From Chloroflexota bacterium (GTDB lineage Bacteria; Chloroflexota; Anaerolineae; 4572-78; J111), in NCBI GenBank assembly GCA_003695455.1, contig RFJF01000146.1, forward strand, positions 1 to 17,473: a stretch of DNA of 17,473 bases, read 5' to 3'. The notes under the pieces were generated by a model that saw only the letters and a list, made by a program, of their open reading frames with translations, was not told the DNA's origin and searched no databases. Positions 7,010-14,022 of the stretch are shown here, in pieces. Every line of letters starts with the position of its first letter. The first letter of the stretch is position 1. The translations under genes and the position numbers were made by a program.

Positions 7010-8422
7010 ATGGCACAGACATTTGACGTTAATCTTGATGATTATAAATACGGTTTCAGCGTGCCGGAAGATTACGCCTTTAAAGCCGAAAAAGGGCTGA
7101 ATGAAAAAATCGTCCGGCAGATTTCTGAGATGAAGAATGAACCGGGCTGGATGACCGATTTCCGGTTGCGCGGTTACAAACATTTTCTTGAGCGCCCCAT
7201 GCCCCAGTGGGGCGGCCGGGGTATGCTCAATGAAATTGATTTTGACGATATTTACTACTACATCAAACCCACCGGTGCAGACAAGGCGTTTGAATCATGG
7301 GATGATGTGCCGGAAGACATTAAAAATACCTTTGACCGGCTGGGCATTCCTGAAGCCGAACAGAAATTTTTGGCTGGCGTGGGCGCTCAGTACGAGAGCG
7401 AGGTCATTTACCACAGCATCATTGAAGACCTTGAAAAAAAGGGCGTCCTCTTTTTAGACATGGACGCCGGCTTGCGTGAACATCCGGAAATTGTCAAAGA
7501 ATATTTTGGCACCATCATTCCCCCGGAAGACAACAAGTTTGCCGCGCTGAACACGGCGGTCTGGTCCGGCGGCAGTTTCATTTACGTGCCGCCGGGGATC
7601 GAGGTGGGCCTGCCGCTGCAAGCCTACTTCCGCATTAACGCCCAGAATATGGGCCAGTTTGAGCGCACGCTCATCATTGTTGACGAAGGCGCTTACGTGC
7701 ACTACGTAGAAGGCTGCACCGCGCCCACCTACTCTACCGACAGCCTGCACAGTGCTGTGGTTGAAATTATTGTTAAAGAAAACGGCCGCTGCCGCTACTC
7801 TACCATTCAAAACTGGAGCCACAACGTTTACAACCTGGTGACCAAACGCGCGCAGGCCTACAAAAACGCCACCATGGAATGGGTTGACGGCAACCTTGGC
7901 TCAAAGCTGACCATGAAATACCCGGCGGTGTGGTTGATGGATGAAGGCGCCCACGGCGAAGTACTGTCCATTGCCTTTGCCGGCAAAGGGCAAATTCAGG
8001 ATGCCGGCGGTAAAATTGTCCACGCCGCACCCAACACCAGTTCGGTTATCACCAGCAAATCCATCAGCAAAAGCGGCGGTCGCGGCAGCTATCGTGGGTT
8101 GATCAAAGTGGCCCCCAACGCTCACCACAGCAAAAGCAACGTGGTCTGCGACGCCCTGATTCTGGACGAGGAGTCCGCATCAGATACCTTCCCTTATATT
8201 GAAATTGAAAACAACAACGTGTCCATTGGGCACGAAGCCAGCGTTTCCAAAGTTTCAGAAGAGCAGCTTTTCTACCTGATGAGCCGCGGCATCCCCGAAG
8301 ACCAGGCCGCCAACATGATTGTCAGTGGTTTTATTGAGCCAATTGTAAAAGAACTGCCCATGGAATACGCGCTGGAAATGAACCGCCTCATAGAAATGGA
8401 AATGGAGGGCTCTGTAGGTTAA
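7010..8422 (+). CDS. sufB: SufB, core subunit of the SUF Fe-S scaffold
   Basis: This 470-residue SufB-family beta-helix protein is where the nascent cluster is thought to form in the SufBCD complex. It has the typical N-terminal helical region (1-120) and beta-helix core. Candidate functional residues are C236 in HYVEGCTAP, matching the E. coli sulfur-accepting cysteine, C380 in VVCDALI, matching the SufB cysteine at the SufB-SufD interface, and H408/E409 in [10 protein letters not shown]261 is additional. A GGAG lies 6 bases upstream of the ATG. The first codons and ribosome site are identical over 18 bases to those of mrp. The stop is followed after one base by the sufD start, indicating coupled translation and equal subunit production. 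Confidence 0.97.
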   Translation: MAQTFDVNLDDYKYGFSVPEDYAFKAEKGLNEKIVRQISEMKNEPGWMTDFRLRGYKHFLERPMPQWGGRGMLNEIDFDDIYYYIKPTGADKAFESWDDVPEDIKNTFDRLGIPEAEQKFLAGVGAQYESEVIYHSIIEDLEKKGVLFLDMDAGLREHPEIVKEYFGTIIPPEDNKFAALNTAVWSGGSFIYVPPGIEVGLPLQAYFRINAQNMGQFERTLIIVDEGAYVHYVEGCTAPTYSTDSLHSAVVEIIVKENGRCRYSTIQNWSHNVYNLVTKRAQAYKNATMEWVDGNLGSKLTMKYPAVWLMDEGAHGEVLSIAFAGKGQIQDAGGKIVHAAPNTSSVITSKSISKSGGRGSYRGLIKVAPNAHHSKSNVVCDALILDEESASDTFPYIEIENNNVSIGHEASVSKVSEEQLFYLMSRGIPEDQAANMIVSGFIEPIVKELPMEYALEMNRLIEMEMEGSVG

Positions 8423-8423
8423 A

Positions 8424-9797
8424 ATGGCACACCAACTCACCCGAACCCAATCAACAAAAGACGCCCTGCTCAATGCCGGAATTTTCACCAAATCTGATGT
8501 GACCGCCCTCTCCGCCCGCCTGAACGAGCCGGACTGGCTGGCCCAACAGCGGCAAACCGCATGGACAGTGTTTGAAGAAACCCCCATGCCCAGCCGCTCC
8601 GACGAAGATTGGCGGCGCACCAGCCTGCAAAAAATCAAGTGGAACAAAATGCAGCCCGCCGGTCCCTCAAGCGTGGCCCCCACCCAAAACCTGGCCGATT
8701 TGCCGGCCGATGTGCGCAGCGCCGTGGAAGAAGGTCACGCTGCCGCCGGCCGGATTGTAATTGCCAACGGGCGCGTAGTTTACTTTGAACTGGACCCGGA
8801 ACTGGCCCAACAGGGCGTTATTTTTGCCGAACTCTCTACCGCCGCCCGCGAACACCCCCAACTGGTGCAGCCGTATCTGGCCGCAGAAGCCGTGCCCCCG
8901 TCGAATGGGAAATTTGCCGCGCTCAACGCGGCGTTGTGGCAGGGCGGCGTGTTTTTGTATCTGCCCAAAGGCGTGGCGGTTGACCAGCACAAGCCGTTCC
9001 AGACCGCCTTCATTCTGGAAGGCGAAGGCAGCGTGATTGTGCCGCGCACCCTGATTGTGGCCGAAGAATCATCGGAAGCCACCTACATTGAAGAGAGCAT
9101 CTCGCACGGGGCGCACAACATTGCCATGAACGTGGGCGTGGTTGAAATTTACGCCCAGGCTAATTCGCAAATTCGGTACGTGGATGTGCAAAACTGGGGC
9201 GAAGATGTGTACAACTTCAACGTCAAACGCTCAATTGGGCAGGCTGACAGCAACGTTATCTGGGAAACCGGCCAACTGGGCGGCCGGCTGACCAAAACCT
9301 ACTTTGACAGCGTGCTGGCAGGCAACGGCTCAAACACCGAACTCAACGGCGTTTATTTTTTGGAAGGCAAACAACACCTTGATTTGGACAGCCTGCTGCA
9401 TCACATTGGCGTAGCCACCGGCGGCGATTTGCTGCTGCACGGCGCAGTCAAAGATAAAAGTCGCAGCGTGTTTACCGGTCTCATCAAAATTGACCCTACC
9501 GGCCAGCAAACCAACAGTTACCTCAAAAATGAAAACCTGATGCTGGACGAAACCGCCCGCACCGATTCCATCCCCAGCCTGGAAATTGAAGCCAACGATG
9601 TGCGCGCTTCGCACGGGGCCACCATCGGCCAGATTGACGAGGAGTACATCTTTTACCTGCAAAGCCGGGGTATTCCGCGCAACACCGCCGTACGCATGGT
9701 GGTTGAGGGCTTTTTCTACAAAGTGTTTGACCGCATGTACAACGAGCGCGTACGAGAAAAACTGTTCAGCGCCGTAACGGCCAAAATCGGCGATTAA
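8424..9797 (+). CDS. sufD: SufD, SUF scaffold subunit
   Basis: This 457-residue SufD pairs with SufB in the SufBC2D scaffold and is linked to iron entry in E. coli. The N-terminal helical part (about 1-110) is followed by the beta-helix with the landmarks KFAALNAALWQGGVFLYLPKG (163-183, a conserved scaffold segment) and the C-terminal segment RASHGATIGQID. H397 in this segment matches the histidine considered a cluster ligand in E. coli. The adjacent E. coli cysteine is alanine here (A395), and I find no cysteine anywhere in the protein. The gene starts one base after sufB with no clear ribosome site, so it depends on coupling. A terminator-like hairpin follows. Confidence 0.95.
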   Translation: MAHQLTRTQSTKDALLNAGIFTKSDVTALSARLNEPDWLAQQRQTAWTVFEETPMPSRSDEDWRRTSLQKIKWNKMQPAGPSSVAPTQNLADLPADVRSAVEEGHAAAGRIVIANGRVVYFELDPELAQQGVIFAELSTAAREHPQLVQPYLAAEAVPPSNGKFAALNAALWQGGVFLYLPKGVAVDQHKPFQTAFILEGEGSVIVPRTLIVAEESSEATYIEESISHGAHNIAMNVGVVEIYAQANSQIRYVDVQNWGEDVYNFNVKRSIGQADSNVIWETGQLGGRLTKTYFDSVLAGNGSNTELNGVYFLEGKQHLDLDSLLHHIGVATGGDLLLHGAVKDKSRSVFTGLIKIDPTGQQTNSYLKNENLMLDETARTDSIPSLEIEANDVRASHGATIGQIDEEYIFYLQSRGIPRNTAVRMVVEGFFYKVFDRMYNERVREKLFSAVTAKIGD

Positions 9798-9825
9798 TTA
9801 CGAGACGCTGCTCCTTTGAACTTGA

Positions 9826-9886
9826 GCGTGTTGCGGTGCGCGTGTCCCGATTGGCGGAGATCACGCAAGGCGCAGCACGCTTTTTT
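9826..9886 (+). terminator. Terminator or attenuator after sufD
   Basis: An outer stem GCGTGTTGCG (9826-9835) / CGCAGCACGC (9871-9880) has one wobble pair. An inner stem GCGTG (9840-9844) / CACGC (9862-9866) is also present. TTTTTT follows directly (9881-9886). It separates sufCBD from the sulfurtransferase-sufU-sufS block, and I see no promoter between it and the next gene, so partial read-through is likely. Confidence 0.7.
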
Positions 9887-9920
9887 AAAGGTTGGCGGGT
9901 AGATTGAAAGGAGACACGTG

Positions 9921-10763
9921 ATGAGCGAATACGCACACCCCGAAGCGCTGGTCAGCACAAGTTGGGTGGCCGAACACCTCAATGATGCCAACATTCGGCT
10001 GGTGGAATCTAACGAAGATGTGCTGTTATACGGCACCGGACACATCCCCGGCGCGGTCAACATTGACTGGGTGAATGATTTGAACGACCCGCTGGTGCGT
10101 GATTATCTGGACGGTGAGGGCTTTTCGCAACTGATGGCCAGCCGGGGTATCAGCCCGGATACCACCGTTATTTTTTACGGCGATAAAAACAACTGGTGGG
10201 CCTGCTACGCCTTTTGGGTGTTTCAGCTTTTTGGGCACACCAACGCCAAAGTGATGAACGGCGGGCGAGCCAAATGGGTGGCCGAAGGCCGGCCAATGAC
10301 CAAAGATTTGCCGGAATACCCCATTGCCGGCTACCCGGTTCCTGTGCGCACCGATTACAAAATTCGGGCCTTCCGTGACCAGGTGATGCACCACCTGCAA
10401 AGCGGCGGCGCGCTGGTAGATGTGCGCTCGCCGGGTGAATTCAGCGGCGATTTGCTGCACATGCCCGATTACCCGCAGGAAGGCGCGGTGCGCGGCGGGC
10501 ACATTCCCGGCGCGGCCAACATTCCGTGGGCCAAAGCCGCCAACCCCGACGGCACTTTCAAATCTGCCGCTGAACTGCGCGAGTTGTACGAAGGGCAGGG
10601 CATCACCCCGGATAAAAATGTTGTTGCCTACTGCCGCATTGGCGAACGCAGCAGCCACACCTGGTTTGTGCTCACCTACCTGCTGGGCTACCCCAGCGTG
10701 CGCAACTACGACGGCAGTTGGACCGAGTGGGGTAACTCGGTTGGCGTACCGATTGAAAAATAA
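9921..10763 (+). CDS. Thiosulfate sulfurtransferase (CysA2/SseA-like, two rhodanese domains)
   Basis: This 280-residue tandem rhodanese protein has an inactive N-terminal domain (about 10-125) and a catalytic C-terminal domain (about 145-280). The active-site loop is [12 protein letters not shown] with the persulfide cysteine at C238. The CRIGERS loop is the form I recall in mycobacterial CysA2/CysA3 and argues for thiosulfate rather than mercaptopyruvate (which usually has CGSGVT/S). It moves sulfane sulfur from a donor to an acceptor thiol in the cytosol. The ATG at 9921 is chosen because AAAGGAG (9907-9913) sits 7 bases upstream; a GTG three bases earlier is less likely. Placed between sufD and sufU-sufS, it may supply sulfur to the SUF system or to the downstream rhodanese-MoeB/CysO module. 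Confidence 0.9.
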   Translation: MSEYAHPEALVSTSWVAEHLNDANIRLVESNEDVLLYGTGHIPGAVNIDWVNDLNDPLVRDYLDGEGFSQLMASRGISPDTTVIFYGDKNNWWACYAFWVFQLFGHTNAKVMNGGRAKWVAEGRPMTKDLPEYPIAGYPVPVRTDYKIRAFRDQVMHHLQSGGALVDVRSPGEFSGDLLHMPDYPQEGAVRGGHIPGAANIPWAKAANPDGTFKSAAELRELYEGQGITPDKNVVAYCRIGERSSHTWFVLTYLLGYPSVRNYDGSWTEWGNSVGVPIEK

Positions 10764-10781
10764 AATTCAGATTGGCAGACC

Positions 10782-11210
10782 ATGACTCACAACAACCACC
10801 AGACCCCCAAAATGGACCGGCAGGGTTACGCCGAACAACTTCTGGAACACTACGAATTTCCGCGCCACTACGGCAAACTTGCCAACCCCGACATTGTTGC
10901 CCGCGGCGAAAATCCCGGTTGCGGTGATGAAATAACCATTTACCTGACCGTGGCCGAGGGTGGCGTGGTTGAGCAGGTGCAATTTGAAGGGCAGGGCTGT
11001 ACCATCAGTCTGGGGGCGGCATCGCTGTTAATGGAGATGGTGCAGGGCAAAACCCTTGCCCAAATACAGGCCCTCGACTATAATCATCTGGTTGACCGGC
11101 TGGGGCGCGATGTGGTTCTGACCCGCGTGCGCTGCGCCACACTGGGGTTGAAAACGCTCAAAGATGCAGTGCGGAAGTACTACGCCCGCCAGGTTCAGCC
11201 ATCCTCCTGA
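10782..11210 (+). CDS. sufU: SufU/IscU-like scaffold or sulfur acceptor, copy 1
   Basis: This 142-residue protein belongs to the NifU-N/IscU/SufU family. The three family cysteines are present: C47 in ENPGCGDE (with D49), C73 in GQGCTIS, and C118 in VRCATLGLK. SufU proteins take persulfide from SufS through a zinc site; IscU proteins hold clusters. The stretch between the second and third cysteines is as short as in IscU and lacks the roughly 20-residue insertion of Bacillus SufU, but the last cysteine is preceded by Arg, as in SufU, not by the IscU histidine. The ATG at 10782 lacks a ribosome site, and the ATG at 10812 (residue 11) is an alternative. It lies directly upstream of sufS, with a paralogue directly downstream of it. 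Confidence 0.85.
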   Translation: MTHNNHQTPKMDRQGYAEQLLEHYEFPRHYGKLANPDIVARGENPGCGDEITIYLTVAEGGVVEQVQFEGQGCTISLGAASLLMEMVQGKTLAQIQALDYNHLVDRLGRDVVLTRVRCATLGLKTLKDAVRKYYARQVQPSS

Positions 11211-11222
11211 TTGGAGAAAAAA

Positions 11223-12446
11223 ATGTTTGACACCCACAAAATCCGGCAAGATTTTCCCATTCTCAGCCAGCCGGCCAACGGCAAACCGCTGACCTATCTG
11301 GACAGTGGCGCCAGCTCGCAAAAGCCGCTGGCTGTCATTGAGGCCATGGACGTGTATTACCGCCAGTACAACGCCAACGTGCATCGCGGCATCTACCAGA
11401 TCAGCGAGAAAGCCTCGGCGGCGTACGAGCAGGCGCGCAAAAAAACAGGCCGATTCATCAACGCCCGCAGTTGGCGAGAGGTCATTTTTACCCGCAACAC
11501 CACAGAAAGCGTCAATCTGGTGGCCTTCAGTTGGGGGCAGGCCAACATCTCCGCCGGCGATGTAATAATTTCAACCGAGATGGAACACCACGCCAACCTG
11601 GTGCCGTGGCAGCAACTGGCCGCCCGAACCGGGGCCACCGTCAAATACATCCCCGTGACCCAACAGGGGTATCTGGATTTGGATGCGTTTGACCAAATGC
11701 TCAATTCGTCGGTGAAGCTGGTGGCCGTGACCGGCATGAGCAACGTGCTGGGAACCATTCCCCCGCTGGATGAGATTATCCGCAAGGCGCATGCCGTGGG
11801 CGCGCTGGTGCTGGTTGACGGGGCGCAGAGCGTACCCCACATGCCCACCGACGTGCAGGCGCTCGATTGCGATTTTCTGGTCTTTTCCGGCCACAAAATG
11901 CTGGGGCCAACCGGCATTGGCGTGTTGTGGGCGCGCAAGGAAATTCTGGCCGATATGCCGCCTTTTCTCACCGGCGGCGATATGATCAAAAAAGTCACGC
12001 TCAACGGCTGTGACTGGAACGACCTGCCGTGGAAATTTGAAGCCGGCACGCCCTCCATTGCCGAGGCGATTGGGCTGGGTTACGCCGTGGATTACCTGAA
12101 CGCGCTGGGCATGGACAACGTGCGCCGCCACGAGATTGAGCTGGTCAGCTACGCGCTGGAACGGCTCAGCCAGGTTGAAGGTATTCGCATTTACGGGCCG
12201 CAGGACCCGGCGGTGCGCGGCGGCGCGGTGGCTTTTACGCTGGGCAACATTCACGCCCACGACGTGTCTGCCGTCCTCGACGGCGACGGCGTGGCCGTGC
12301 GGGCCGGGCATCACTGCGCCATGCCCCTGCACGATAAGTTTGAACTGCAAGCCACCACCCGCGCCAGTTTTTATGTGTACAACACCCCGGAAGAAATTGA
12401 CAAACTGGCCCAGGGACTGGAGCGGGTCATCGAACTTTTTGGATAA
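11223..12446 (+). CDS. sufS: SufS, cysteine desulfurase (group II)
   Basis: This 407-residue PLP enzyme removes sulfur from cysteine as a persulfide, releasing alanine, and feeds the SUF machine. Key residues: PLP lysine K225 in FSGHKMLGPTGIG, the histidine of TEMEHHANLVPW near 122-123, D199 in VLVDGAQS, and the catalytic C365 in RAGHHCAMPLH, whose short loop is typical of group II (SufS/CsdA) enzymes. Length matches the family. The ATG at 11223 has GGAG six bases upstream; an upstream TTG at 11211 lies on that ribosome site and is rejected. Placement between two SufU-type genes indicates SufU-dependent, not SufE-dependent, sulfur transfer, consistent with no sufE being present. Confidence 0.96.
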   Translation: MFDTHKIRQDFPILSQPANGKPLTYLDSGASSQKPLAVIEAMDVYYRQYNANVHRGIYQISEKASAAYEQARKKTGRFINARSWREVIFTRNTTESVNLVAFSWGQANISAGDVIISTEMEHHANLVPWQQLAARTGATVKYIPVTQQGYLDLDAFDQMLNSSVKLVAVTGMSNVLGTIPPLDEIIRKAHAVGALVLVDGAQSVPHMPTDVQALDCDFLVFSGHKMLGPTGIGVLWARKEILADMPPFLTGGDMIKKVTLNGCDWNDLPWKFEAGTPSIAEAIGLGYAVDYLNALGMDNVRRHEIELVSYALERLSQVEGIRIYGPQDPAVRGGAVAFTLGNIHAHDVSAVLDGDGVAVRAGHHCAMPLHDKFELQATTRASFYVYNTPEEIDKLAQGLERVIELFG

Positions 12447-12455
12447 AATCAAATC

Positions 12456-12857
12456 ATGGACGACTTCTACAAAGAGAACATACTTGACCACTACCGCGAC
12501 CCGCGCAACGCCGGCACGCTGGCCGATGCCACCCACTCGCACGAGGAACACAACCCCCTCTGCGGCGATATTGTGCGGATTGACCTGCACGTCAACGATG
12601 ACAACGTCATTGACAAAGTAGCCTTCTCCGGCAAGGGGTGTGCCATTAGCCAGGCCAGCGCCAGCATGCTCACCGAACTGCTGGAAGGCAAAACTCTGGA
12701 AGAGGCCAAACAGATTGGCAAAGATGATATTCTGGATTTACTGGGCATTGAAATTGGCCCGGTTCGGCTCAAATGCGCGCTGCTTTCGCTGAAGGTACTC
12801 AAGGCCGGTGTGTACGGCCTGAGCGAATCCGACTGGAATGACGACGACGATTGGTAA
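12456..12857 (+). CDS. sufU: SufU/IscU-like scaffold or sulfur acceptor, copy 2
   Basis: This is the second NifU-N/SufU-family protein, 133 residues. The start MDDFYKENILDHYRDPRNAG is the classic SufU N-terminus, and ligands are C36/D38 in NPLCGDIV, C62 in GKGCAISQASASML, and C107 in VRLKCALLSL. Together these match the SufU zinc site (three Cys plus Asp). As in copy 1, the long SufU insertion is missing. The tail is very acidic (SESDWNDDDDW), a feature copy 1 lacks. It begins 9 bases after sufS without a clear ribosome site and its stop abuts the Rieske start, so translation is probably coupled. It is closer to standard SufU than copy 1, so I infer it is the main partner of SufS; copy 1 may be specialised. 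Confidence 0.92.
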   Translation: MDDFYKENILDHYRDPRNAGTLADATHSHEEHNPLCGDIVRIDLHVNDDNVIDKVAFSGKGCAISQASASMLTELLEGKTLEEAKQIGKDDILDLLGIEIGPVRLKCALLSLKVLKAGVYGLSESDWNDDDDW

Positions 12858-13175
12858 ATGATGACAGAATTTGTGCAAGTAGCTACATTGGCAGACCTGG
12901 CCCCCGGCCAGAAAATACGGGTTGAATATGATGGCGAAGACGTGGGGTTGTTCAACATCGGCGGGCAGATTTACGCCATTTCTGATGTTTGCACCCACGA
13001 TGACGGCCCGCTGATTGACGGCGAACTGGACGGCGACTGCGTGATTTGCCCCCGCCACGGGGCACGGTTCAACGTAAAAACCGGCGCGCAAACCATGCCC
13101 GCCTTCTCGCCGGCGCCCACGTTTCAGGTAAGAATTGAGGGCGATAATATACTGATTGCCCCCAACGATGATTGA
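12858..13175 (+). CDS. Rieske [2Fe-2S] ferredoxin
   Basis: This 105-residue single-domain Rieske protein has ligands C45-x-H47 (DVCTHDDGPLIDGEL) and C64-x2-H67 (CPRHGARFNVKTG). It is a soluble electron carrier like the ferredoxins of aromatic dioxygenases, with no signal peptide or membrane anchor. An additional cysteine, C61, lies between the ligand pairs. The ATG directly follows the sufU stop (a second ATG lies at 12861), so it is read as part of the sufS operon. The likely role is electron supply for cluster assembly, or a resident client; Rieske genes beside sufU/sufT are known in several bacteria. No dioxygenase genes are nearby, which argues against a catabolic role. Confidence 0.92.
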   Translation: MMTEFVQVATLADLAPGQKIRVEYDGEDVGLFNIGGQIYAISDVCTHDDGPLIDGELDGDCVICPRHGARFNVKTGAQTMPAFSPAPTFQVRIEGDNILIAPNDD

Positions 13176-13195
13176 AAATTAACATTTTACCGGTT

Positions 13196-13224
13196 GGGAG
13201 ACCCTGCGCTTTGCTCAGGGTGAC
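13196..13224. repeat. Dispersed palindromic repeat (putative)
   Basis: ACCCTG (13201-13206), a 9-base loop, CAGGGT (13216-13221), with flanks GGGAG and GACAC. I recognise this as resembling a palindromic intergenic repeat common in many environmental bacterial genomes, whose minus-strand reading gives the peptide HPEQS. The following bases to about 13270 are low-complexity CCTGA/CTCCCGA-type sequence. Confidence 0.5.
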
Positions 13225-13289
13225 ACGCCCGAAACTTCCCCCTAATTCCTGACTCCCGACCCCTGAATCCTATTTTTAAAGGAGCAAAC

Positions 13290-13607
13290 ATGGCTGAAGA
13301 AACAACTCCCGCCGCCGGCGAAGTGACCGAAGAAACCGTGCGTGAAGCCCTGCGCAGCGTAGTTGACCCGGAACTGCATCTGGATATTGTGACCCTGGGG
13401 TTACTGCGCAGCGTTAATCTTGAAACCACCCCGGCTGAGGTTAAAATGCTGCTGACCACCCCGTTTTGTCCCTACGGGCCGTGGCTGGTTCAGCAGGTCA
13501 AGGATTTTGCAGAAAAAGCCGTGGGCGGTGATGTCAAGGTTCAGGTTTTGCCCGAACAGTGGACCCCGGAAATGATGGAAGACCCCACCCTGCTGGGTTT
13601 CTTCTAA
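13290..13607 (+). CDS. MIP18/DUF59 family Fe-S maturation protein (SufT-like)
   Basis: This 105-residue stand-alone MIP18 domain has the family marks DPELHLDIVTLGL (26-38) and LLTTPFCPYGPWL with the conserved C60. The C-terminus is WTPEMMEDPTLLGFF. SufT, PaaD and eukaryotic CIA2 belong here; they help place Fe-S clusters in target proteins. AAAGGAG lies five bases upstream of the ATG. It is separated from the Rieske gene by 114 bases containing a palindromic repeat, so it may be at the end of the same transcript or have its own start. The same domain type forms the N-terminus of Mrp in this window. I leave the symbol empty because SufT, PaaD-like and other subgroups cannot be told apart by eye. 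Confidence 0.88.
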   Translation: MAEETTPAAGEVTEETVREALRSVVDPELHLDIVTLGLLRSVNLETTPAEVKMLLTTPFCPYGPWLVQQVKDFAEKAVGGDVKVQVLPEQWTPEMMEDPTLLGFF

Positions 13608-13623
13608 AATTCAATTTGACCAA

Positions 13624-13654
13624 AATTGCCGGTGCGGGTAAGATACCGGCAATT
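13624..13654 (+). other. Perfect 10-pair hairpin after MIP18 gene
   Basis: AATTGCCGGT (13624-13633) pairs perfectly with ACCGGCAATT (13645-13654), loop of 11 bases. It lacks a following T-run, so it is a weak terminator at best; it could protect the 3' end of the upstream message. Confidence 0.55.
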
Positions 13655-13725
13655 CAATCTGTCTATATCACAGAAACTTATTTGTAACTATAAGATTTTC
13701 TTATTTGAGTTGTAAAATGTTGAAC

Positions 13726-13851
13726 GTGCTGACCAACGCAATCTGTTGTTGCATCTGTTGTATGCGGGCGCGGTAGCCCCGCCCTCAATGATTGAGGGCC
13801 TGGCTGCGGCAGCCCGCATCGCCGTGTTGCAACGACGATGAGCTTCAGCAC
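13726..13851 (+). ncRNA. Candidate structured cis-regulatory RNA
   Basis: Five nested helices stack on one axis: GTGCTGA/TCAGCAC (13726-13732 with 13845-13851), GTTGTTGCA/TGCAACGAC (13745-13753 with 13828-13836, one G-U), ATGCGGGC/GCCCGCAT (13762-13769 with 13812-13819), GTAGCC/GGCTGC (13773-13778 with 13802-13807, one G-U) and GCCCTCA/TGAGGGC (13781-13787 with 13793-13799) closed by a five-base loop. Bases 13833-13842 can instead pair with 13929-13938, the 5' arm of the following terminator. This is the layout of a transcription-attenuating leader. I do not recognise it as TPP, SAM, cobalamin, T-box or another class I know by eye. A 6S-like RNA or a mobile palindromic element are alternatives. 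Confidence 0.5.
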
Positions 13852-13925
13852 CAGCAGCCACACCCTCAAATTGTACGGAACCCTTCCGGTCAGCACCCCG
13901 TCATCCACCACCGGTCTGCACCCCC

Positions 13926-13959
13926 AAACTCATCGTTGTTTCCAACGGTGAGTTTTTTT
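13926..13959 (+). terminator. Rho-independent terminator upstream of cysO-like gene
   Basis: A 13-pair stem (13926-13938 with 13943-13955, one G-U) has the loop TTTC and the run TTTTTTT ends at 13959. It lies 63 bases before the start codon of the next gene, in the position of a leader terminator. It could also end a separate small RNA. Confidence 0.85.
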
Positions 13960-14022
13960 ATTGCAGTGAAAATACCCAAACCAGGAAAATTTTAATTCCA
14001 AAATAAAGGAGTAACCATAAAC

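Larger units (their letters stand above)
13608..14022 (+). other. Long non-coding leader region before cysO-like gene
   Basis: This 415-base stretch has no credible gene. It contains, in order, a 10-pair hairpin (13624-13654), an AT-rich segment (13660-13720), a large stacked hairpin (13726-13851), a C-rich stretch with a 14-base direct repeat (13886-13924), a canonical terminator (13926-13959), and an AAGGAG ribosome site at 14006-14011. Short frames here show no family signal. Confidence 0.8.

Noticed and set aside
11571..12590. Long antisense frame across sufS and sufU
   Set aside because: It spans two real genes and their junction, with no recognisable domain.
13678..13995. Short frames on both strands in the long leader region
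   Set aside because: They overlap strong RNA-type hairpins and a terminator, lack ribosome sites and show no conserved motif.
13608..14022. TPP, SAM, cobalamin, T-box, RNase P, SRP or tmRNA match
   Set aside because: None of the diagnostic conserved boxes I know for these RNAs is visible; a covariance-model search would be needed to exclude divergent members.
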